Shown piece after piece: positions 42,903 through 49,924 of a DNA stretch of 64,000 bases (the stretch's first letter is position 1; each line of letters opens with the position of its first letter). The notes beneath the pieces were generated by a model. The model saw nothing but the letters and a program-made list of their open reading frames with translations. It did no database searches and was not told where the DNA came from. A program made the position numbers and the translations under genes. This stretch comes from Modestobacter sp. DSM 44400 (GTDB taxonomy: Bacteria; Actinomycetota; Actinomycetes; Mycobacteriales; Geodermatophilaceae), in the NCBI RefSeq assembly GCF_900107175.1, contig NZ_FNOZ01000001.1, positions 62,001-126,000 of the forward strand, read 5' to 3'.

Positions 42903-43810
42903 TCACGGCCCGACGTCCCGGTCCAGCTCCTTGCGCGCGGCGGAGAGGACGGCGGCCGCCACCCGGTCCAGGGACGGCGACCGCAGCCGCCACTGCTGCC
43001 AGTACAGGATGACGTCGACCGCACCGTCCGGGTCCAGCTCGCGGAGGCGACCGGCGTCGGCCGGGGTGCGCTGCAGGTCGGGCACCATGCCCCAGCCCAG
43101 CCCCAGCCGGACGGCGGTCACGTAGTCCGCTGACGAGGGCAAGAAGTGCTGTGGCGGATCGGCGGCCGGACCGGCGCGCTTGCGCAGCCAGCCGTGCTGC
43201 AGGTTGTCGTCCCGGTCGTAGACGACGACCGGCGCGCCGGCCAGCGCCGCAGGGGTGACCCCGTCGGGGAGCCACCGCGCGAGGAAGGCCGGGGTGGCCA
43301 TCGGGCGGTAGCGCATCCCGCCCAACCGGGTGGAGCTGCACCCGGGCACCGGCTCGGCGTGTGCGGTCACCGCGGCCATCACCGTGCCGCGAAGCAAACA
43401 GCGCGCTGGTGTGCTGCTGGCCCTCCCGGTGCAGGTCGAACACGCACGCCCCGGCGAGCGGCGCGAGCGCGGGCAGCACCCAGGTGGCCAGCGAGTCTGC
43501 GTTGACCGCGATCGGCAGCGTGACCGGGCGCCCGGCCGGCAGCTCGGGCTCCCCGAGCTCCCGGACGGCGTCGGCGGTGAACAGGTCGACCTGTCGGGCC
43601 AGCCGTAGCACCGCCTTCTCCGACGCGGTGGCCTCGACCGGCTTGCTGCGCACCAGGAGCACCCGGCCGGTGGCCGTATCCAACGCCTTGAGCCGCTGGC
43701 TGACCGCCGATGGGGGTGACGTGCAGCCTGCGTGCGGCGGCTTCGAGCGTGCCCTCGGTGACGGCCACCTGAAGCGCACGGAGCTGGGCGAGGTCGAGGT
43801 CGAGGTCCAT
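42903..43810 (-). pseudogene. LysG/ArgP-type LysR regulator, two frameshifts
   Basis: Intact pieces read through three frames. The HTH starts at ATG 43810 (MDLDLDLAQLRALQVAVTEG ... HVTP). After a +1 shift near 43711 it continues as SAVSQRLKALDTATGRVLLVRSKPV. After another near 43395 it continues as RGTVMAAVTAHAEPVPG to the stop. Joined, it is a full-length regulator of the LysG/ArgP group, which senses Lys/Arg and switches on the divergent exporter. That exporter is also decayed here. Sequencing error is the alternative, but two genes side by side share the damage. Confidence 0.82.
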
Positions 43811-43879
43811 AAAGCCGCGCTAACGAGGGCTCAGAAAGTTGAGCTGGGCGTCCGACGGCGTCGTCCCTGATCCGGCTCG

Positions 43880-44205
43880 GGCGGCGGAGCGACCGGACTG
43901 GCCGCGACCGTCGGCGCCACTCTGGCGCTGACCTGGCTGAACCCGCACGTCTACCTGGACACCGTGGTGCTGCTCGGCTCGTTGGCCAGCACCTTCGATG
44001 ACCGTCGGTGGTCCTTCGCGGCCGGCGCGGCGGTGGGGCAGCGCCGTGTGGTTGACCACGCTGGGGTTCGGGTGCGCGGCTGCTGCGGCCGGTGTTCGCC
44101 CGACCGGTCGCGTGGCGGGTGTTGGACGCGGTCATCGCCGGGGTGATGACCGCCCTGGCGGTGTCGCTGGCGGTCCGCGGGCTGCGCGACGGCCGAGTCG
44201 CCCGT
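43880..44205 (+). pseudogene. LysE/ArgO exporter remnant
   Basis: Only the C-terminal half is present, in three frames: [20 protein letters not shown] through AAGAAVG, then [11 protein letters not shown] after a shift near 44037, then [21 protein letters not shown] to LRDG after a shift near 44072. The first ~100 residues with the early transmembrane helices and the proper stop codon are missing. The remnant lies divergent from the decayed lysG. It would have exported basic amino acids. Confidence 0.8.
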
Positions 44206-45063
44206 TCAGTCGGACAGCAGCGTGCTGCCGGTGGCGGCGGCGATCAGCGCCTCGTACTGGCCGGGGTCGGTGGTGCAGGCGCCGATCGGGGTGCGCTTGT
44301 TGGTGCCGTGGTAGTCGCTGGAACCGGTCGTCAGCAGCCCGTGGACGGCGGCCAGGTTCCGCAGGTGGTCGCGCTCCTCGGCAGTGTGGTCGGGGTGGTC
44401 GACCTCCAGACCGAGCAGCCCGGCGTCCACCATCGCCGCGATCGCGCCGTCCCCCACCACCCGGCCGCGGGAGCGCGCCATGCCGTGGGCGAACACCGGC
44501 ACTCCCCCGGCGGCGCGGACCAGCCCGATGCCCTCGCGGACGTCGGTGTCGGCCTTGGCCACGTAGTAGGGGCTGCGGTGGTGCAGCAGGGTGGCGAAGG
44601 CATCGTCCACCGAGCTCACCACGCCGGCCTCCACCAGGGCCCGGGCGATGTGCGGGCGGCCGACGACCCCGCCGGCGCTGCGCTCGAGGATCGCCTCCCA
44701 GGCCACGGGGTGACCGTCGGCGGCCAGGGCCACCACGATCCGCTCGCCGCGGGAGAGCCGCTCCTCCCGCAGCCTTGCCCGCTCGGCGACGAAGGCTGCG
44801 TGCAGCGGGTCGAACAGGTAGCCGAGCAGGTGGACGCTGATAGGCGGCTGGTCGTCGGGGAACCAGCGGCAGGACAGCTCCATGCCGGGGACGACGGTCA
44901 GCCCCGCCGGGCGGGCCTCCGCGGCCGGACCCCAGCCCGCGGTGGTGTCGTGGTCGGTGAGCGCGACGACGTCGAGCCCGGCCGCGGCCGCCGTGGACAG
45001 CAGCTCGGCCGGGCTGTCGGTCCCGTCGGAGACCGAGGAGTGGGTGTGCAGGTCGATGCGCAC
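44206..45063 (-). CDS. PHP-domain phosphoesterase
   Basis: 285 residues. Metal-binding motifs: DLHTHSSVSDGTDSP (His6, His8), LTDHDT, GMELSC, GRPHIARALV, HGMARSRG and SSDYHG. The combination matches the YciV/RNase AM type of nucleoside 3',5'-bisphosphate phosphatase or 5'-3' exonuclease. GTG 45063 is placed directly before the first motif. Confidence 0.9.
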   Translation of the reverse strand: MRIDLHTHSSVSDGTDSPAELLSTAAAAGLDVVALTDHDTTAGWGPAAEARPAGLTVVPGMELSCRWFPDDQPPISVHLLGYLFDPLHAAFVAERARLREERLSRGERIVVALAADGHPVAWEAILERSAGGVVGRPHIARALVEAGVVSSVDDAFATLLHHRSPYYVAKADTDVREGIGLVRAAGGVPVFAHGMARSRGRVVGDGAIAAMVDAGLLGLEVDHPDHTAEERDHLRNLAAVHGLLTTGSSDYHGTNKRTPIGACTTDPGQYEALIAAATGSTLLSD

Positions 45064-45121
45064 GGCCCCAGACTGCCGCACGCGGCGGCCGGGCACCCGG
45101 CGACCCGGGACAGCGGCCGGG

Positions 45122-45793
45122 TCAATCGTCGCGTTCGGCGGCCGGCCGCAGCCGTGGGATGGGTGCGGTGTCCCGCCGTCCGGTACGCAGCGGGGCGCCG
45201 TTGCGGGGATCCTCGGCCGCGGACTCGCCGTCGTCCATCGAGCCGCTGCCGTCCTCGTCGTCGCTGACCGGGGTGGTGGAGGAGTCGCTGCCGAACATGA
45301 GCTCACTGACCCGCTTGTAGAGGGCGGCGGCGTGCGGCAGGAAGGTGATCTCGTCCAGGCCCTGCTTCTGGCCGGCGGACTCGAACCGGAAGGTCCCGTA
45401 GCCCAGGATCTGGCCGAAGAACGTCTCCTTCCAGGTGAGGTCGGTGATCCGGCGCAGCGGCATGACCGCGACGGTCCGGATGATCACCCCGGAGGTCAGC
45501 AGCACCCGGCGCCGGGTGATCAGGAAGTGCCGGACCCACCACTCGCCGACGTACAGCCCGAGATAGCCCAGCGCCCCGAGGACGACGAGCAGGCCGACCG
45601 TACTGCTGACCCGGTTGTCCGGGTCCAGCTGCAGCAGCCAGCCCCCGACGAGGAGCACCGGCAGTCCGCGCACCGCGGGCAGGAACAGCACGGCGGGGTG
45701 CCGCCGGGTGGCGATGACGGGTGGTTCACCTGCCAGCAGGTACTTCTCGGCGTCCTTGCCCCACCGGGGGCGGCGCTCGCGGGGGCCGGACAC
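45122..45793 (-). CDS. membrane protein with bacterial PH (bPH2) domain
   Basis: 223 residues. Two membrane segments (about 35-55 and 63-83) precede a YdbS-like bPH2 domain (about 90-170: FLITRRRVLLTSGVIIRTVAVMPL ... FESAGQKQGLDEITFL). The C-terminal 50 residues are acidic and disordered. Function unknown. It follows the 52-residue membrane protein gene by 8 bp. Confidence 0.85.
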   Translation of the reverse strand: MSGPRERRPRWGKDAEKYLLAGEPPVIATRRHPAVLFLPAVRGLPVLLVGGWLLQLDPDNRVSSTVGLLVVLGALGYLGLYVGEWWVRHFLITRRRVLLTSGVIIRTVAVMPLRRITDLTWKETFFGQILGYGTFRFESAGQKQGLDEITFLPHAAALYKRVSELMFGSDSSTTPVSDDEDGSGSMDDGESAAEDPRNGAPLRTGRRDTAPIPRLRPAAERDD

Positions 45794-45801
45794 GGGCCGA
45801 C

Positions 45802-45960
45802 TCAGGCGAGCGAACCCACGAAGGCGGCCAGCGAGGACGCCGCGTCACCCAGGGCCTGGCCGGCGGTGCGGACGATGTTCGCCGAGGACTCCGGCGCCTT
45901 GATGACGTAGAAGACCACGAACGCGATGGCCAGCCAGGTGAGCACCTTCTTCAGGGTCAC
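45802..45960 (-). CDS. small single-pass membrane protein
   Basis: 52 residues: MTLKKVLTWLAIAFVVFYVI is a start-to-membrane helix, then a short Ala/Ser-rich helix. GTG 45960 has GGAG 4 nt upstream. The next gene (PH domain) starts 8 bp after its stop, so the two probably work together at the membrane. No known family. Confidence 0.7.
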   Translation of the reverse strand: MTLKKVLTWLAIAFVVFYVIKAPESSANIVRTAGQALGDAASSLAAFVGSLA

Positions 45961-46115
45961 ACCGCTCCGTTCGCCGGGTGGCGGGACGTGCCGCGGGTGC
46001 AGAGCACCGCGACGACGACGCGACCCGGGTGGGTCACGGCACATGCGTAACAGAGGTCCCACCCGCCGCGCGCACGCCACGCCGCAAGCGGTGACCACTG
46101 CGGGCCCGGCCCGGC

Positions 46116-46739
46116 TCAGCTGCCGGGCAGCAGGTGGTCACTGGGCGGCCCCAGCGGCAGGTCGGGGTAGACCCGCTCACGCAGGTCGAGCAGGCCGAGG
46201 TCCTCGGCGAGCAGCCAGGCGGCGGGGGCCGGCCAGGTGACCAGCCAGAGCCACACCCCGTAGGCCTCCCCCACGAAGGCGGCCCGGTCGTCCCCGGTCG
46301 GCACCGGCCAGAGCGGCACGCGCTGGCCGGCCGCCTTCACCGCAGCGGTCGACGGGCCGTCGATCAGCTCCCCCGGGTCGACACCGGGCAGGCCGGCGTA
46401 GCCGCAGCCCAGGCCGATGCCCGGTTCCTCGGCCGCGAGCACCAGCTCCGCCGAGCCGCCCAACGGCGCCGGGCCGGCGCAGGCGACGACGAGAGCGCGC
46501 GCACCGGGCTCACCGCCCCAGGCCAGTCCGGTGACCGACCAGCCGGCCGCCATCGGGTCGGGGACCCAGGCCGGCACGCGCGCGTCGGCGGTGATGGCGG
46601 TGATCTCGTCGTGCGCGACGACGACGGTGTGATGCATCGGTATCACGGCGGCGTGCAGGTGGCACCAGCCCTCGCCCGGGGTCTCCGGGCGGACCACCAG
46701 GACCTCGCCGCAGCGGGGGCAGACCGCGGAGACGCTCAT
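46116..46739 (-). CDS. DUF6758-like protein with zinc-knuckle start
   Basis: 207 residues. It opens with CPRCG and continues with GEGWCHLHAAVIP, giving Cys/Cys/Cys/His as a plausible metal site. The rest (SGWSVTGLAWGGEPGARALVVAC, GLGCGYAGLPGVDPG) is conserved in actinobacteria as far as I recall. Function unknown. The RBS GGAGGTGGGTCG is part of the 63-bp repeat. Confidence 0.78.
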   Translation of the reverse strand: MSVSAVCPRCGEVLVVRPETPGEGWCHLHAAVIPMHHTVVVAHDEITAITADARVPAWVPDPMAAGWSVTGLAWGGEPGARALVVACAGPAPLGGSAELVLAAEEPGIGLGCGYAGLPGVDPGELIDGPSTAAVKAAGQRVPLWPVPTGDDRAAFVGEAYGVWLWLVTWPAPAAWLLAEDLGLLDLRERVYPDLPLGPPSDHLLPGS

Positions 46740-46797
46740 CGACCCACCTCCGGTGCCGGAGCGGAACGGCTACGCCGTGCTGTCAAGCGCCTCATCG
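46735..46797 (-). repeat. 63-bp dispersed repeat, copy B
   Basis: Matches 17585-17647 at 58 of 63 bases and again covers the start codon, RBS and about 55 bp of upstream region. It holds the ACGGC-GTA-GCCGT hairpin, and in this copy a TTGACA precedes the hairpin. Confidence 0.85.
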
Positions 46798-46881
46798 CCG
46801 CTCACCGTGCTGTCCCGGAGGGCCCACGTCAAGCACCGGCCCGTGGCGCGCGCGACCGCCCAGGTCCGGCCACCGTCGCCG

Positions 46882-46887
46882 TAGCCT
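46882..46887 (+). promoter_or_regulatory. -10 box of the NUDIX gene, leaderless
   Basis: TAGCCT, six bases, then GTG 46894. Confidence 0.55.
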
Positions 46888-46893
46888 CGCCCG

Positions 46894-47331
46894 GTGACGA
46901 GTGGACCGGCCGACGCGGGATCCCAGGAGCTCCCCGAGGTGCCCTGCGTGGGCGCGGTGGTGCGCGACGAGCGGGGGCGGCTGCTGTTGATCCGGCGCGG
47001 GCACGCGCCCAGCCGGGGGTCGTGGTCGGTACCGGGCGGGCGGGTGGAGCACGGGGAGAGCGAGGAGGCCGCCGTCGTCCGGGAGGTCGCGGAGGAGACC
47101 GGCCTGACGGTGACCGCGGGTGCGCTGCTCGGCCGGGTGCGCATCCCGGCCGGCGGGGTGGTGTTCACCGTCGCCGACTTCGCCTGCCGGCTGGCGGACC
47201 CAGAGCAGCGGCCGGTGGCCGGGGACGATGCGGACGACGTCGCCTGGGTGGACGCCGCGGGGCTGGCGGCGCTGGAGTGCACGCCGGGGCTGGCCGAGGC
47301 GCTCGGCGGGTGGGGCGCGCTCCCCCGCTGA
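46894..47331 (+). CDS. NUDIX hydrolase
   Basis: 145 residues. The Nudix box GGRVEHGESEEAAVVREVAEETGL fits GX5EX7REUXEEXGU exactly. Without specificity motifs the substrate (nucleotide sugar, oxidised dNTP or similar) is open. It is a single-gene, leaderless unit converging on the MaoC gene. Confidence 0.9.
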   Translation: MTSGPADAGSQELPEVPCVGAVVRDERGRLLLIRRGHAPSRGSWSVPGGRVEHGESEEAAVVREVAEETGLTVTAGALLGRVRIPAGGVVFTVADFACRLADPEQRPVAGDDADDVAWVDAAGLAALECTPGLAEALGGWGALPR

Positions 47332-47341
47332 GCGCCTCGGC

Positions 47342-47420
47342 CGGCCCGGCGTTGGGTCAGCGCCGGATCGGCTCGGGGCGGCCCGGCGTTGGGTCAGCGC
47401 CGGATCGGCTCGGGGCGGCC
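47342..47420. repeat. 37-bp tandem repeat at the MaoC gene end
   Basis: Two identical 37-bp units (47342-47378, 47379-47415) plus 5 bp of a third. The second unit contains the last codons and stop of the MaoC gene, so the first is a duplicate of that gene end lying beyond the stop. Confidence 0.9.
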
Positions 47421-47900
47421 GGGCTGCTCGCCGCCCCGACTCTCGCCGTAGGAACGCTTGGGCACCATCACCTTGCGGCGGAAGGTGCAGACGACGGTGC
47501 CGTCCTGCTTATAGCCGATGGTCTCGACGTACACGACGCCGCGGTCGTCCTTGGACTTCGACTCGGTCTTGTCCAGCACGGTGGTCTCGCCGTAGATGGT
47601 ATCGCCGTGGAAGGTCGGGGCGATGTGCTTGAGCGACTCGACCTCGAGGTTGGCGATGGCCTTGCCGCTCACGTCGGGAACGCTCATGCCCAGCAGCAGC
47701 GAGTAGACGTAGTTGCCGACGACGACGTTTGTGCCGAAGTCGGTGGTCTCCGCGGCGTAGTGCGCGTCCAGGTGCAGCGGGTGGTGGTTCATGGTGATCA
47801 GGCAGAACAGGTGGTCGTCGTACTCGGTGACGGTCTTGCCGGGCCAGTGTTTGTAGGTCGCTCCGACCTCGAACTCCTCGTAGTACCGGCCGAACTGCAT
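47394..47900 (-). CDS. MaoC-like hydratase
   Basis: 168 residues, a single hot-dog domain. FCLITMNHHPLHLD carries the hydratase-2 Asp/His pattern, and ETTDFGTNVVVGNYVYSLLLG the acyl-binding loop. It should hydrate an enoyl-CoA. ATG 47900 has GGGAG 6 nt upstream. Its C-terminus is encoded in the tandem repeat. Confidence 0.88.
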   Translation of the reverse strand: MQFGRYYEEFEVGATYKHWPGKTVTEYDDHLFCLITMNHHPLHLDAHYAAETTDFGTNVVVGNYVYSLLLGMSVPDVSGKAIANLEVESLKHIAPTFHGDTIYGETTVLDKTESKSKDDRGVVYVETIGYKQDGTVVCTFRRKVMVPKRSYGESRGGEQPGRPEPIRR

Positions 47901-48029
47901 CTGCGCGCTCCCGCTGTCGACATCAGGTGACGGGCGACGCGGTGGCTGCGTGGGCCCCGCGGTCCGGGTGGCGGAACGCGAGCGGCCCGCCACGGAGCAT
48001 CGGTGACCCGTCTGGACGGGCGCCGATCC

Positions 48030-48035
48030 TACGAT
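48030..48035 (+). promoter_or_regulatory. -10 box of the 162-residue gene, leaderless
   Basis: TACGAT, six bases, then GTG 48042. Confidence 0.55.
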
Positions 48036-48041
48036 GGCACC

Positions 48042-48530
48042 GTGCAGCTGCAGATCGCCCCTGACCGGGCCACGGAGGCCGACGTCGTCCGACTGTCGGC
48101 CGGGGGGCGGGCCGCGCGCCTCGCGTCGGCCGCCGTCGTGCTGGCCCTGCTGCTGGTGGGCACGGTCTGGGCCAACGACTCGGCGTTCCCGTTCGGCCCG
48201 TTCCGGATGTACTCGACCCGTGCCGATCCGAACGCCCCGGTCATCTCCACCCGGGTGGTGGGACTGACCGGCGCGGGGGAAGAGGTGCGGCTCAGCGGCG
48301 GCGAGGTGGGACTGCGGCGCGCCGAGTTCGAGGGCCAGCTCTCCCGGTTGGAGGCCGACCCGGAGCTGCTCGGTCTGCTGGCCGACCAGTTCGCCGAGCG
48401 GCACCCCAGCGCACCGGGCCTGGTGTCGGTGCAGGTGGTCCAGCGACGTTTCGAGCTGCGGAACGGCACGCAGACCGGCGCGTTCGAGGACACGGTCCTG
48501 GTCGCCTACGAGCTGGAGGGCTCCTCGTGA
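48042..48530 (+). CDS. single-pass membrane protein of unknown function
   Basis: 162 residues: one membrane helix (about 25-45) and an outer domain beginning NDSAFPFGPFRMYSTRADP. FRMYS is typical of proteins encoded beside HTTM-domain genes, and the next gene is one. The stop overlaps the HTTM start (GTGA), so they form an operon. GTG 48042 is set by the leaderless -10; GTG 48003 is in frame but overlaps it poorly. Confidence 0.75.
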   Translation: MQLQIAPDRATEADVVRLSAGGRAARLASAAVVLALLLVGTVWANDSAFPFGPFRMYSTRADPNAPVISTRVVGLTGAGEEVRLSGGEVGLRRAEFEGQLSRLEADPELLGLLADQFAERHPSAPGLVSVQVVQRRFELRNGTQTGAFEDTVLVAYELEGSS

Positions 48531-49438
48531 CCGGATCGACCTCGACGGCCCCCGCCCGCCCGGCGACGGCGCCGGCCCCGCCGTTGACCGTCCGCTGGTG
48601 GGTCTGTCCGGTGCCGCTGGCCCGAGTCGCGGTGTTCCGGGTGATCGCCTACCTGTTCATCCCGATCGACGTCTTCCTCACCACCGCATGGGTGCGGGCG
48701 CACGCCGACGTGCCCACCGACTACTACCAGCCGCTGATCATCGGCCGCGTGCTGCACCTGCCCACGCCGACCCACACGGTGGTGCTGGTCGTGCAGTGGG
48801 CGCTGGTGGTGGCCGCGCTGGCGGCGGCCACCGGGCGGGCCCCCCGACTGCTGGGCCTGGCCGTCTTCCTCCTCTACGGGGAGTGGATGGTCATCGCGAT
48901 GAGCTACGGCAAGGTCGACCACGACCGGATCGCCTTTCTGGTCGCGCTGGCCGTGCTCCCCACGATCGGGCGCGCCCGCTTCCGCGACCGGCGCCCGTCG
49001 GAGGCGGCCGGCTGGGCGATGGCCGCGGTGTTCGTGGCGGTGATGCTCACCTACTTCTTGGCGGCCTGGGCGAAGATGCGCTTCGGCGGCTGGGACTGGG
49101 CGACCGGCTCCACGCTGACCCGGGCCGTGGTGCGCCGCGGCACCGACCTGTCGGAGTGGACCCTGGACGTGCCGTGGCTGCTGCCCGCGGCCCAGTGGGT
49201 GATGATCGCGTTCGAGTTCAGCTCACCGCTGATGCTGCTGGTGCGCAGCGACCGGGCCCGGATCGGGCTGGTGCTCTTCCTGCTCGGCTTCCACGTCATG
49301 GTCTACGCCGGCGTCGGCATCATCTTCCTGCCGCACTGCATCGCGATCCTGTCGATCCTGCCGTGGGAACGGCTGACCGCGCTGCGGCGACCTGCGCCCG
49401 GCGGCGCCGCCGTGCCGGCGACCGCCGCCGGCAGCTGA
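48527..49438 (+). CDS. HTTM-like polytopic membrane protein
   Basis: 303 residues with about seven hydrophobic segments. PLARVAVFRVIAYLFIPID at the start and the loops around MSYGKVDHDRIAFLVALAVLPTIG and LAAWAKMRFGGWDWATG resemble HTTM (vitamin-K carboxylase-like membrane) domains. Enzymatic activity is not established. It is co-translated with the preceding FRMYS protein. Confidence 0.75.
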   Translation: MTGSTSTAPARPATAPAPPLTVRWWVCPVPLARVAVFRVIAYLFIPIDVFLTTAWVRAHADVPTDYYQPLIIGRVLHLPTPTHTVVLVVQWALVVAALAAATGRAPRLLGLAVFLLYGEWMVIAMSYGKVDHDRIAFLVALAVLPTIGRARFRDRRPSEAAGWAMAAVFVAVMLTYFLAAWAKMRFGGWDWATGSTLTRAVVRRGTDLSEWTLDVPWLLPAAQWVMIAFEFSSPLMLLVRSDRARIGLVLFLLGFHVMVYAGVGIIFLPHCIAILSILPWERLTALRRPAPGGAAVPATAAGS

Positions 49439-49440
49439 CC

Positions 49441-49457
49441 GGCGCCGGCTCGGCGCC
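49441..49457. terminator. hairpin between convergent HTTM and WXG100 genes
   Basis: GGCGCC-GGCTC-GGCGCC, a 6-bp GC stem with 5-nt loop, 2 nt after the HTTM stop and 23 nt from the WXG100 stop. Confidence 0.55.
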
Positions 49458-49479
49458 CTCACCCGACCGACGTTCCGGC

Positions 49480-49773
49480 TCAGATCATCGCGCCGATCCG
49501 GGCTGCCATCTCCGCTTCGTGCTGCTGGTAGGCCGACGCGACGCTGGTCAGGAGCTGACCCATGCCGGTGAGCGCCTCGCTGACGCCCTGGCTGGACAGC
49601 CGCCACTTCTCGTAGAGCTCGCTGAACTGCACAGCGGCCTGGCTGTCGGTCCAGCCCTCCAGCACCGAGCTGTTGATGCCGCTGGACAGGGTGGCGTGCC
49701 GGGACGTGGTGTCCGCGGCCTCGCCCTGGCACTGCCCGGCCATCGTCTGCAGCGTTGCGATGTCGACCTTCAT
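49480..49773 (-). CDS. WXG100-like secreted protein
   Basis: 97 residues, a helix-turn-helix hairpin starting MKVDIATLQTMAGQ. The turn reads GWTDSQA (41-47): Trp is kept but the Gly of WxG is Asp. WXG100 proteins are small dimeric substrates or partners of type VII secretion. The divergent FHA-EccC gene is the obvious secretion ATPase. ATG 49773 follows GAGGAGG. Confidence 0.87.
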   Translation of the reverse strand: MKVDIATLQTMAGQCQGEAADTTSRHATLSSGINSSVLEGWTDSQAAVQFSELYEKWRLSSQGVSEALTGMGQLLTSVASAYQQHEAEMAARIGAMI

Positions 49774-49811
49774 GGCCCCTCCTCGGTCCGGGCACCTCCC
49801 GGTCGGGGCAG

Positions 49812-49874
49812 ACGCTAGGGGCGCCGCGGTTCTCCGTGCGCCGGCTGTCCACAGGCGATCCGCCTGTCCACAGG
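49812..49874. promoter_or_regulatory. WXG100/EccC intergenic control region
   Basis: Two direct repeats CTGTCCACAGG (49845-49855, 49864-49874) flank and share bases with the palindrome CAGGCG-ATC-CGCCTG (49852-49866). A TAGCGT -10 for the WXG100 gene lies at 49812-49817 on minus. The eccC start is 51 nt beyond, without an RBS. It looks like an operator serving both genes. Confidence 0.5.
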
Positions 49875-49924
49875 TCGGTGGCAGAACGATCCGCTGACCG
49901 TCCGACGACGGCACGATCGGCCGC

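Noticed and set aside
42138-43133. 331-codon plus-strand frame across the oxygenase gene end
   Set aside because: Second-frame shadow of the DUF2236 gene running into the lysG remnant.
43110-43160. CRISPR array anywhere in the window
   Set aside because: No set of regularly spaced identical repeats was found; the only tandem repeats are the 37-bp pair and the 12-bp secA units.
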